Below, piece after piece: positions 46,800-56,361 of a stretch of DNA of 64,000 bases (positions are counted from its first letter, which is position 1; the number at the start of each line of letters is the position of its first letter). Origin of the DNA: Begonia masoniana (lineage: Eukaryota > Streptophyta > Magnoliopsida > Cucurbitales > Begoniaceae); the NCBI GenBank assembly GCA_022432975.1, contig CM039510.1:29810412-29874411 (forward strand), read 5' to 3'. A program made the position numbers and the translations under genes. A model generated the notes under the pieces. The model did no database searches. It saw only the letters and a list, made by a program, of their open reading frames with translations, and was not told where the DNA came from.

Positions 46800-46990
46800 A
46801 TAGATTGATGCCCGACGAAGAAATCACACGTGTACCACCGATATCTTCCGATGGGATACACGTGTCGGCAGATTAAAAAAAATACATCTTCCGATGCCTT
46901 TGGAAAACATGCATCTGCCGATACCTACCGGTAGAAATGCATCTTCCGATGCTTAGAGAAAAAAATCAGCATCTACCGATGCATTCACAA
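46800..46990 (-). promoter_or_regulatory. CATCGG-type motif array in front of the extra ORF
   Basis: At least five copies of the motif (plus-strand forms CATCTTCCGATG at 46885-46896, CATCTGCCGAT, CATCTTCCGATG again and CATCTACCGATG) lie between pol and the extra ORF. The same motif forms the array upstream of the LTR TATA box. An internal promoter is plausible but unproven. Confidence 0.5.
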
Positions 46991-47034
46991 CACGGAATTG
47001 CTAACACTTGGGAATTTTCCAAACAGAGACAGAA

Positions 47035-47691
47035 TCATTTTCTATCAACCCTAATGAGACCTAACCTTATTCTTATATTGTTGAATGTCTTCTCATCCAA
47101 GGGCTTGGTAAAGATGTCTGCAAGTTGATCTACAGAATTGACAAACTCTAAAGAAACATCTCCTCTTTGAACATGATCTCTAATGAAATGATATCTGACA
47201 TCTATATGCTTTGTTCTAGAGTGTTGAATAGGATTTTTAGAGATGTTTATGGCACTGGTGTTATCACACCGAATAGGAATCCTGTCATAAAATAGATTAT
47301 AATCTTCCAAAGTTTGCTTCATCCATAACATTTGTGCACAGCAACTGCCAGCAGCAATATATTCACTTTCAGCAGTTGATAGTGCGACAGAATTTTGTTT
47401 CTTAGAATACCAGGAAACTAGAGATTCACCAAGGAATTGACATGTTCCACTGGTGCTTTTCCTATCCACTAGACTACCTGCATAATCAGAATCTGAGTAG
47501 CCAATCAGATCGAAAGAAGTACCTTTTGGATACCATAATCCTAAGTCAGGAGTTCCACTTAAATACTTAAAGATTCTTTTGACAGCAGTTAAGTGAGTTT
47601 CCTTAGGAGCAGCCTGAAATCTAGCACAGAGACACACACTGAAAAGAATATCTGGTCTGCTTGCAGTCAGATATAGCAAAGATCCAATCAT
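47035..47691 (-). pseudogene. SIRE pol: RNase H
   Basis: Copia RNase H, 218 codons to the natural stop: MIGSLLYLTASRPDI, YSDSDYAGS (first catalytic Asp region), STAESEYIAAGSC, CDNTSAI, HSRTKHIDVRYHFIRD, ending LADIFTKPLDE...LIRVDRK. A frameshift between 47691 and 47786 separates it from reverse transcriptase. Confidence 0.93.
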
Positions 47692-47785
47692 ACCACGATA
47701 TTTCTTAATGTCTACACTGATTCCTTTTCATCTTTATCCAACTTAGTAGTGGTGCTCATAGGAGTCTTGGAAGACTTAACAGATT

Positions 47786-48586
47786 CTAATCCGAATTCTT
47801 AAGAAGTTCCTTGATGTATTTTTCTTGACAGAAGAAAATTCCATCAGGGGATTGACAGATCTGAAATCCTAAGAAAAACTTTAACTCCCCCATCATACTC
47901 ATTTCAAATTCACTCTTCATGAGGGAAGAAAACTCATTACACATATTGACATTAGTTGAGCCAAAAATAATGTCATCGACATAAATTTGAACCAACAGAA
48001 TGTCCTTCTCTTTTTGCATGGTAAACAGAGTTGAATCGGAGTTACCCTTTTTGAAATTCCTTTCCTCAAGGAAATTCTTCAATCTGTCATACCAAGCTCT
48101 AGGAGCCTGCTTAAGTCCATACAGAGCTTTCCTAAGCTTGTACACATGATCGGGTTTGTCAAAAGATTCAAACCCTAAGGGTTGCTCAACAAAAACTTCT
48201 TCATTTATGAAACCATTTAAAAATGCACTCTTTACATCCATTTGAAAGAGTGTGAAGTTCTTGTAGCAGGCAAAAGCTAGAAGCATCCTAATTGATTCCA
48301 GTCTAGCTACAGGGGCAAAAGATTCCTCAAAATCAATACCCTCTTCTTGAGAGTACCCCTTAGCGACCAGTCTAGCCTTGTTCCTTATAACAATCCCATT
48401 TTCATCCAATTTATTCTTAAAGACCCACTTAGTTCCAATAATGGGATGATCCATAGGCCTCGGAACAAGTTCCCATACCTTGCTCCTTTCAAATTGATTT
48501 AGCTCCTCTTGCATAGCTAAAATCCAATACTCATCATTCTCGGCCTCTTTAAACTTCTTAGGCTCTACTTGAGAGATAAATGCCAC
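47786..48586 (-). pseudogene. SIRE pol: reverse transcriptase
   Basis: 266 codons of copia reverse transcriptase: W-x-A-M-QEEL start, [18 protein letters not shown] (first catalytic Asp), [13 protein letters not shown], and YVDD (near 47970-47980). A frameshift follows LLKNSD at 47786. Joined to integrase upstream through 48587-48747, which has further lesions. Confidence 0.93.
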
Positions 48587-48747
48587 ATTGGCACAAAGAT
48601 TCCTAAGAGAGGATCTAGTCTTAACACCTAGTGATGGATCACCTAAGATTTCCTCTATTGAATGATTTCTAATATATTTCCAATCTCTAGGAAGATCTGC
48701 AGATTCAGCTTTGACAGGGACTATCTCAAGAGAACTAGAGGATGGTT

Positions 48748-49740
48748 CTAAAGATTTTCTATTTGAAGAGAATCACTAGGCTTTTCTAAAGAAAGAGAAT
48801 CCAATTGTTTCTCCAAAACATCATCCTCATCCACATTGATTGATGGTTGAGGAGTCTCATCAAAATTGATATGAACAGATTCTTCAACAACTAGAGTTCT
48901 CTTATTGAATACCCTATATGCTTTGCTGGTAAGAGAATATCCTAGAAAAATTCCAAGATCGGATTTGGAATCGAATTTTCCTAGATTATCCTTAGTATTG
49001 AGGATGAAACATTTGCTTCCAAAGGCTCTAAAATACTTAACAGTAGGAGTTTTGCCATTCCAAAGCTCATAGGGAGTTTTCTCAAGAATAGGTCTTATGG
49101 AGACCCGATTGAGAACATAGCAAGCTGTAGCAACAGCTTCAGCCCAGAAGTATTTAGGAAGGGAATTTTCATTAAGCATAGTCCTAGCTAACTCTTGGAG
49201 AGATCTATTCTTCCTCTCAACAACACCATTTTGCTGAGGAGTCCTAGGAGAAGAGAAGTTGTGCTCAATTCCATGTTTGAGACACAAAAGTTCAAATTTC
49301 TCATTTTCGAATTCTCCACCATGATCACTACGAATAGTAACAATGGTGAGCTCCTTTTCATTTTGAACTCTTTTCCTAAAATTAGAAAAGGTTTCAAAAG
49401 TCTCATCCTTAGACTTCAGAAAAAATACCCAGGTAAATCTAGAAAAATCATCAACAATGACAAAGGCATAGAATTTGCCTCCTAAGCTTGCTGTATTAGA
49501 AGGACCGAAGAGGTCCATGTGAAGGAGTTGAAGTGGCTTAGAAGTGGAGATTGCATTCTTTGATGCAAAAGATCTTTTGATCTGCTTGCCCATTTGACAA
49601 GCTTCACAGACTTTATCCTTCTCAAAGGATATCTTAGGAATCCCTCTAACTAAATTCTCCTTAGTAATCTTAGCTAAGGTATCCATTCCTACGTGACCTA
49701 ATCTCCTATGCCAAGTCCAGCAGTCATTAGAAGAATTCAC
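48748..49740 (-). pseudogene. SIRE pol: integrase
   Basis: 330 codons. A zinc-binding part (WHRRLGH...CEACQMGKQ) is followed by the DDE core: HMDLFGPS, IVDDFSRFTW, RSDHGGEF, and NGVVERKNRS with the catalytic Glu. The C-terminal part has the GYSLTSKAYRVFN-type motif. All catalytic residues are present; the frame ends at a TAG at 48748. Confidence 0.93.
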
Positions 49741-49775
49741 AGCAAAACATTTTTCATCAGATACAGTAATATCAT

Positions 49776-50105
49776 CTAAGTCAATAGTATAGATGTTATC
49801 TTTCCTATAACCAGTGAACAGGGTTTGTCATTAGATGCATCTTTAATTATACATGAGTTTGATTTAAAAATCACCTCATATCCTTTATCACATAACTGGC
49901 TAATACTAAGCAGATTATGCTTTAATCCATCTACTAATAAAGCATTCTCAATAATAGGATTAAAGCTGTTACCTATGTTGCCAATGCCAACAATTTTACC
50001 TTTTTGGTTTCCACCAAAGTAACACTTCCTTTCTTCTTGTTGACAACTGCAAACTTGGTTGAGTCTCCTGTCATATACCTCGAACATCCACTGTCGAGAT
50101 ACCAT
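49776..50105 (-). pseudogene. SIRE pol: protease remnant and linker
   Basis: From about 50030 on, the readable part (YFGGNQKGKIVGIGNIG ... GLKHNLLSISQLCDKG) is the copia segment between protease and integrase. The protease active-site region (LDSGCSRY-type) lies in another frame near 50050-50110, so frameshifts split it. Confidence 0.82.
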
Positions 50106-50145
50106 TGATTTCTCCCAGGAGAACAGTCAACCTGCAAAACAAAGA

Positions 50146-51718
50146 TCAGGTTGTCTTCTTAGGTACCCAAATCTTTTGGGTCCTAGTGTTAGGCCTGGTT
50201 CCCTTAGGAACCCATTGTAATTTGTTACCTGATTTCATACTGTTTGTTTTTAAAGGACATACAAAAGACTTATGTCCTACTTCATTACACATGTGGCACA
50301 CAGTAGATTTAACGAAGAAATTTTTAAAGACTTTCTTTTTATTAATCTTGTCATAGCCTAAACCAGTTCTGTCAAAGTTCGCTCTCTGACCTGCTATGAC
50401 CATCTTAAATAGTTTTTCGCCCTTAGTGAAGTTCAGAATAATATTATTCAAATCTTCGTTTTTGCTTTTAAGCTTATCAATTTCCTTGACATGCAAGTCT
50501 ACATCTTTAGTATGCTTTTCTAATAAATCTGTATTCTCCTTTTTCAACAGATTGTATTTATTTTTCAGCATGCCAAACTGTTTAACTAAGTCATTAAAAA
50601 CATCAATTAGTTCACCTTCTTCATTGTCACTTTCACTGTCACTTAAAACACTTGAAGGAGTACTAACCTTATCCTCCTGTGCCATAAAGCACAGATTTGC
50701 AACTTCCTCATCTTCTGAAGATGAAGTGTCACCTTCACTGTCATCCCAAGTGGCCTTCATAGCTTTTTTCCTGAATTTCTTGGGACCTTTAGCTTGTGGA
50801 CAGTCAGCCTTCATGTGGCCTGGCTTTCCACATCCAAAACAGGTAAACTCCTTGTCTTTGGATTGCTTTTCATTCTTGGGAAACCTTCTTCCCTGCAGCT
50901 TCTTCCTTCGAAGGAACTTGCTGAATCTACTGGTGATGAGTGCAATGTCCTCATCCTCTTCTTCTTCTTCATCCTCTGAGACTTCACATTTACTTGAAGA
51001 GGCTTTCATAGCAATATCTTTTCTTTTGGAGGTCTCTTTTTCCTTAAGATCTTCTTTCTCGTTTGACCTCATTGTGATCTCATGTGTCATGAGAGATCCA
51101 ATGAGCTCTTCAAGCTTTAGAGCTTTAAGATCCTTTGCTTCCTGAATTGCAGTCACCTTTGGCTGCCAGCTTCTTGGAAGACACCTGAGGATCTTCCTGA
51201 CCTGTTCTTCACTAGAATAAGGTTTACCAAGAGCTTTTAAACCATTAGTAATATTAGTAAATCTTGTAAACATGGAGGAGACAGACTCATCTTTGGGCAT
51301 AGAAAATAATTCATACTCGTGAATGAACATATTCAGTTTGCTCTCCTTAACTTGATTTGTGCCCTCGTGTATGACCTCTAATAGGTGCCAAATCTCTTGG
51401 GCACTCTCACACCCTTGTACTCTATTGAATTCGTCTCTATTCAGAGCACAGTACAGAGTGTTTATAGCCTTTGCATTTAGGCTCAAATTCTTTTATCTGC
51501 TTCATTAATTCTTGTGAGTTTTTGGGGATCCTAATACCATTCTCTGTTTTGAAGGCTATATATGGACCATTTTCTATGTTATTCCATATGTCATAGTCTA
51601 TAGCCTGAACATAAATTCTCATTCTAGATTTCCAGTACACATAATCAATGCCATCGAAGAATGGAGGTCTAGTGGTAGACTGACCTTCCATTTGTGCAGA
51701 GTGTGTATTGAATGCCAT
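50146..51718 (-). pseudogene. SIRE gag
   Basis: The likely start is ATG 51718 (MAFNTHSAQMEGQ). The N-terminal capsid part runs to about 51485, where a frameshift occurs; the rest is open for 446 codons. Features: UBN2-type capsid domain (EIWHLLEVIHEGTNQVKESK), a conserved LRCLPRSWQPKVTAI segment, an acidic run (near 50970-50940), a CCHC knuckle CFGCGKPGHMKADC (near 50835), a coiled-coil (LLKKENTDLLEKHTKD...), and a second knuckle CHMCNEVGHKSFVC (near 50290). It packages element RNA in virus-like particles in the cytoplasm. Confidence 0.93.
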
Positions 51719-51771
51719 TTCAAATAACACAATATATCTTAGATAAACAACTTAGACAATATATATAAACC

Positions 51772-51787
51772 TTTCTCTGATACCAAT
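51772..51787 (-). other. Primer-binding site of the SIRE element
   Basis: The minus strand reads ATTGGTATCAGAGAAA directly after the 5' LTR end, complementary to initiator-Met tRNA. Confidence 0.88.
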
Positions 51788-53542
51788 TGTAGGATCGAGA
51801 TTTGTCTAAGAGGGGAGGTGAATTAGACTTTTTAAAACTTAATTTGATAAACAATATAATTTCTCTCGATTTGGTTAAATGCTTACAGCAGACAAACAAA
51901 TAAAGTAAAGAGTAAGAGAGAAATTAACACCAGAGTTTTAACGTGGTTCGGCTTAACCCAGCCTACATCCACGCTTCAAGGTTCACCCCTTGAAGATCCT
52001 TAACCTTCTCCTCGAGAATAACCTGATCGGAATTTCGGGCTCCGATCAACTGCCTTTACACTTCAGGATTATACTTCACGGGCGATAATCCACAGCCTTT
52101 ACAGATGATTTGAGTTTGTAAAAATATAAAGCTCAGACTACAATCTCACAAAAGTTAATCTCAAGTTAGGATTGAGAGATGTAGAGAGGAATACAGAGTG
52201 TGCAATAACTTTCGCAGCTAGGGCTCAGAATTCAAATTTGGCAAAAGTAGTCTTCGAGCCTTTTCTTCTGCTTATATACTCTGTATGAATTTGCTTCATA
52301 AAATTGAATGCTTCTTTCTTCAAATGGAGAAAAGTTACCGTGGGAAGCATCCGTACTGAAGCAGCTATCCGTTGCGTCTGAAATTGTTGTTCGTCGTCGC
52401 CATTAAAGGTCTGGAGTTAATGCTGAAAACGACGTCACTGTAGCTTCGCGGCTAACTTTGAATTCTGGCGGAAGATTACCGGAAGATGTAGCTTCAAAAC
52501 ACTTGACACGTCATCGGAATGAGTAAGCTTCAAAACGTCACCGGCATAAGTGTCTGGAAGCTTCATCGGCAGGCGCAACGTGAAAATCCGTCGGCAGATG
52601 CATCGAAGTCCATCGGCATGTGCAGCTTAAAAGCTATCGGCAGGTGTAGGCGCTGAATTCCATCGGCAGATGCATCGAAGTCCATCGGCATGTGCAGCTT
52701 AAAAGCTATCGGCAGGTGTAGGCGCTGAATTCCATCGGCAGACGCATCCTTAAATTTCACCGGCACAGACAATCTTCAAAGCCATCGGTAGATGTTTCTT
52801 TAAAAGCGCCATCGGCAGAAGTCTCTTTAAAAACCATCGGCAGATGAACTCATGAAAATTGTCGTCTAGTGATCGGCATAAGCAAGCTTGAACGTCATCG
52901 GTGTGAGTAGCGTCAAATGCTATCGGTAGATCCATCTTGACACGTCATCGGCAGATATCTTAAAAACTGCTTAGGCAGATGAAACAAATAAGCACTGACT
53001 ACGTCATCGGCAGATGTAGCATATGAGAACTTTGACACGTCATCGGCATCTGTCTTCAGAAACGGTTATCGGCAGAGAAAACATGTACTGACTTGACACG
53101 TCATCGGCATATGTCTTCAAAGATCATCGGCAGATGTAGCATATGAGAACTTTGACACGTCATCGGCATCTGTCTTCAGAAACAGCTATCGGCAGAGAAA
53201 ACATGTACTGACTTGACACGTCATCGGCATATGTCTTCAAAGACGCTTTCGGCAGATGATAACTTCTAAACGACGTCTTCTTCTGTTTAGCAATCCGCAG
53301 AGGCTTCCACTTTTTTATGTATAGTCATCGGTAGAAGCACGCGTTTTACAGCCCTGTTTTTCTGTTCTGCTCTGTATACTCAAACCGATTTTATTAGACA
53401 ACTAAAATACCCTTGTTCAGGGTATTGTCAACCAAACATGTATTGATAATTCTTATTTAAATACACATAATCAAATTGTATACTTAATACACAAATACAT
53501 AATCAAAAACAAATTATGACTTAAACACTCTATAAGTCAACA
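51788..53542 (-). repeat. 5' LTR of the SIRE element
   Basis: Near-identical to 42437-44194. This copy would drive transcription: the CATCGG-type array (52465-53335) precedes TATATAAG (52271-52278). Confidence 0.95.
52271..52278 (-). promoter_or_regulatory. TATA box of the SIRE 5' LTR
   Basis: TATATAAG on minus, about 1,264 bp into the LTR and about 190 bp downstream of the last motif of the array. It would leave an R/U5 region of roughly 450 bp. Confidence 0.6.
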
Positions 53543-54243
53543 ATCTCTCCTCCACGTAGACATTCAGCTTGAATTACTTGTTGATAAGCTCTATCAACGG
53601 TCGGCAATGGCTCTTGTCCAAGCAGATTTGATCAAATTGAAGCGTACGCTCCATCGTGGCCGATAAGAAAGTGATGAAGACAGTCCTCTTCTCTCAATTT
53701 TTCTACCTGCGTGACTATGTTACATGTGTAACCTCCACACTTACAAACCGGCACTGGCACATATGTGATCAGTTCGTCCCAGATTTTTGATAAACGACCA
53801 AAATAAATTGCCACAGTCTCGATTTTTCCTTGTTTGCACTCCCCCAATGACGTTTTTAATTGGCATATACAAGTGCCACTCACCACACAAAACCTGTTTT
53901 TGAGATTGTTCCACAGGAGTTGTGCATCATCATATTCTCCAAGTGTCGATCGAACGGACGACTCAATGGTATTGGTCAGCCACGATACCAACATCGAATG
54001 GACAGCATTCCAATCCTCAAGTTTCTCCTCTGTTGTTGGCTTCGGAACCATCCCTTCCACAAAGCCAAATTTCCTCTTCACCTTTAACGAGGTTCGAATT
54101 TCCCTCACCCATTCATCATAGTTTTCACCACGTAATTGAATCGAGGTAATGATGTTTCCCGGACCATCACTCGATCCAAGATGATACGTTGTATCCACCA
54201 TTTTGTCACCATCTCCTTTCGTTCCTCCCTCTCTACCAGCCAT
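53543..54243 (-). pseudogene. Ale copia gag, N-terminal part
   Basis: Starts at ATG 54243 (MAGREGGTKGDGDK). The DUF4219/UBN2-like capsid domain is readable (IQLRGENYDEWVREIRTS, LWNNLKNRFCV, a CKCGGYTC stretch). A stop falls at 53632. The coding region is cut at 53543 by the SIRE element and resumes at 42436. Confidence 0.88.
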
Positions 54244-54306
54244 GATCTCTCGTGGAGGCTAAAGTACTGTATAAGAGAAAAGATGTGTGTGCCCTAGAAT
54301 TTCTCT

Positions 54307-54321
54307 ATCGCTCTGATACCA
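54307..54321 (-). other. Primer-binding site of the Ale element
   Basis: ATGGTATCAGAGCGA-type sequence on minus, directly after the 5' LTR end at 54322. Confidence 0.82.
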
Positions 54322-54441
54322 TGACAAATTCTCCCCGAAAATCCCCTTCTTCCGTTCATAATAATGATATATATATTTATATATATATATATATATATAT
54401 ATTACAGAAAGTTATTCAAGTTCGATTTGATCTCCTAAAAA
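54322..54441 (-). repeat. 5' LTR of the Ale element, cut by the gap
   Basis: Matches 38605-38720 except for a longer TA microsatellite (about 54366-54402). The rest is in or beyond the N run. Confidence 0.85.
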
Positions 54442-54541
54442 NNNNNNNNNNNNNNNNNNNNNNNNNNNNNNNNNNNNNNNNNNNNNNNNNNNNNNNNNNN
54501 NNNNNNNNNNNNNNNNNNNNNNNNNNNNNNNNNNNNNNNNN
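54442..54541. other. Assembly gap (100 N)
   Basis: Exactly 100 undetermined bases, the usual placeholder for unknown length, beginning beside a TA-rich LTR. Confidence 0.98.
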
Positions 54542-55279
54542 TTTTCAAGGTTCTGCTACAGATGGACCCATTCTACGCTTCCCACATATTTCCTTTCACA
54601 ATGACTTCATTCTTCTGCATCTTCTGCATCTCTGAAGAACGATCCTTAATTCTTTCCGTAAGAACTCACAAACATTCAAAAATCATCAATGTGCTATCAA
54701 AAAGAAAAAAAATTTAATGATCCTCCTGAGACACATTTTTCACGAATCGATACTTTTAGATTTGAATCCTCTACGTGAGTTAAAATTGACAGTAGATCGA
54801 ATTTATTGATTGCATCTGAAGGATTTAAGGCAGTTGCAGAATTTATAACCTTTTAGATGATTTGATTTGATAGAGAAGAAAGAACTTCCCTGGCATTTAC
54901 TCAAAACACTGTTTCCTTTGTAATTCTAGCAAGATTGTTTTTTAATTTTCCATTTACCAAACAACAAGCACCTTGTTCTCATTTCAACACAAACTTTGAA
55001 CAATATGGTTGTCTCGTAGCAATTTCAACATCAACAAGAAGTTCCCTTTTTTTGTTTGGACAAAAAATAAGAAACAAAATTCGAGTGAAAAAGACATTTT
55101 TAGCCTAGTTTGGGAGAGAATTTGAATCGGGGTTTAGGAAAGAAGGTATTCTTAGCACAGCTTCTTCTGTTCGATTGGATCAGACCTCAGAATCTACAAG
55201 GAAAAATCATCCAAATAAAGAATTACCCCTTTTCCAAAATAACTCTCATGACCAAAACTTTTTTTTTTTTGGAGGAGAA
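54542..55279. other. Unassigned stretch, no gene seen
   Basis: No domain, LTR edge or repeat recognised. Short ORFs lack features. Confidence 0.4.
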
Positions 55280-55821
55280 ATCGGAGGTCGGAGGAGGGAG
55301 ATCGTCGCGCTGGCAGTGAGGGTTTGCGAGAGAGAGCTCTCTGGAATTCGTAGAAGGCAGGAGGAAAAGAGAGAAGTGAGGGAGAGAAGAAATTGTTTAG
55401 TTTTTAATATAATTGATTTGCAAAATTACCATTTTGCCCTTGTTTAGTTTTTATATATGTTTCGTCATTCGTTTCGTTAATCGTCCAACGATTCGACTTT
55501 TCCAAATTTCCATATTTCGCCCATATGTCCAACTTATTATTTGGGATTTAATAAAACTATCCGTCCGCAATTTGGACCTCGTTTGCTATTTTTACTAAAA
55601 CGTCATTTAAATTGCGATAGAGGTAATTACTCGAAATATAGCGTTATTATTCCGAAAATTCTCCAAAATTCCTTAAAATTCCTATTATTCGTTAGGATCG
55701 TAATGACGTTTTCTTTTCGTAAAACGGACCTGATTTGACATATTTACCAAAAATGCCATTATATAATAAAATAATAATATAATATACTATATCCGTAGTC
55801 CGTACAAGCCGGATATTACAA
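55280..55821 (-). repeat. Truncated LTR of the solo-LTR family
   Basis: Matches about 9210-9913 of the solo LTR in the same orientation, ending CGTACAAGCCGGATATTACA at 55821 (LTR 5' start on minus). It interrupts a gag gene. The LTR 3' part is missing. Confidence 0.8.
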
Positions 55822-56196
55822 TGCCACTGTAGACGACTGTACTGCATCCCACCAGAATCCAGCACTTTCAGTGAGGTGGAACGTGGCACAAGTAACCTTC
55901 TTGTTGTCTTCTACTTCTGCATAACTGAACATCTTCTCCATAGTTCGAATCCAGGTTTCAGCACGGGTCGGGTCTGTAGACAACCCATCAAATGAGGGTG
56001 GCTGAAGTCGCCGGAATCTGTCTCCACTATTGTCTCGCGGTGCATTATCATGATTGATATTTCCATGGTTATTGTTTCTGTCGTCTTCTCTGGCCATCAT
56101 TCGATCAACCATGCGGGATTGTACTCCCACCAGCTCTGTCAATCGATCTATGGCCCGAGAGCTCTCACTGGATTCTTCCTGATGTCCTCTCACCAT
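55822..56196 (-). pseudogene. Tekay-type gag, N-terminal fragment
   Basis: Starts at ATG 56196 (MVRGHQEESS). About 125 codons: a coiled N terminus, an Asn-rich linker, then the capsid start FRRLQPPSFDGLSTDP and ATFHLTESAGFWWD, as in the other Tekay gags. It is cut in the capsid domain by the LTR at 55821; nothing further of this element's pol is visible. Its 5' LTR is 56362-58822. Confidence 0.88.
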
Positions 56197-56209
56197 TTCT
56201 AAGATAGTC

Positions 56210-56273
56210 CTATAAGAATAACAGAATAACCTAATTGAATAAACAAAACTTTTATAGGAATTTAAACACTTAC
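56210..56273 (-). other. Candidate 64-nt leader mini-intron
   Basis: On minus CAACT/GTAAGT (donor at 56273) to TTCTTATAG (acceptor at 56210), 13 nt before the gag ATG. Same place as in the other Tekay copies. Confidence 0.45.
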
Positions 56274-56346
56274 AGTTGGTGGAGCGATCTCACGTGGCGG
56301 GTTGCGCAGTCAGACACTTCACAGAATCGGTTTTAAAACCGTGTCT

Positions 56347-56357
56347 CTCTGATACCA
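56347..56357 (-). other. Primer-binding site
   Basis: TGGTATCAGAG on minus, 4 nt from the LTR edge at 56362. Confidence 0.85.
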
Positions 56358-56361
56358 TAAC

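Larger units (their letters stand above)
42437..53542 (-). mobile_element. SIRE/Maximus-type Ty1/copia element, complete, 11.1 kb
   Basis: Minus-strand copia element with LTRs of 1758 bp (42437-44194) and 1755 bp (51788-53542) and a perfect 5-bp target-site duplication ATCTC (42432-42436 and 53543-53547). By eye the LTRs differ at about a dozen positions, under 1%, so insertion is recent. On minus: 5' LTR, PBS (TTGGTATCAGAG), gag, protease, integrase, reverse transcriptase, RNase H, spacer, an extra ORF, PPT, 3' LTR. The gag N terminus (MEGQSTTRPPFFDG), the extra 3' ORF and the AAAAAGGGGGAGAT tract fit the SIRE/Maximus clade. Despite its youth the coding region has several frameshifts. Confidence 0.95.
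38605..54441 (-). mobile_element. Ale/Retrofit-type Ty1/copia element, split by a SIRE element
   Basis: Minus-strand copia element with short LTRs (about 218 bp). Its parts are 38605-42436 and 53543-54441, separated by the SIRE insertion. Gag starts with the YHLGSSDGPGNIIT-type N terminus usual for Ale/Retrofit. PBS and 5' LTR lie at the right end and run into the assembly gap. Coding parts carry several stops and frameshifts. Confidence 0.9.

Noticed and set aside
50396..51145. 249-codon open frame on plus
   Set aside because: Antisense shadow of the SIRE gag; Ser-rich with no domain.
54252..54635. Open frame across the N run
   Set aside because: Reads through undetermined bases and a TA microsatellite.
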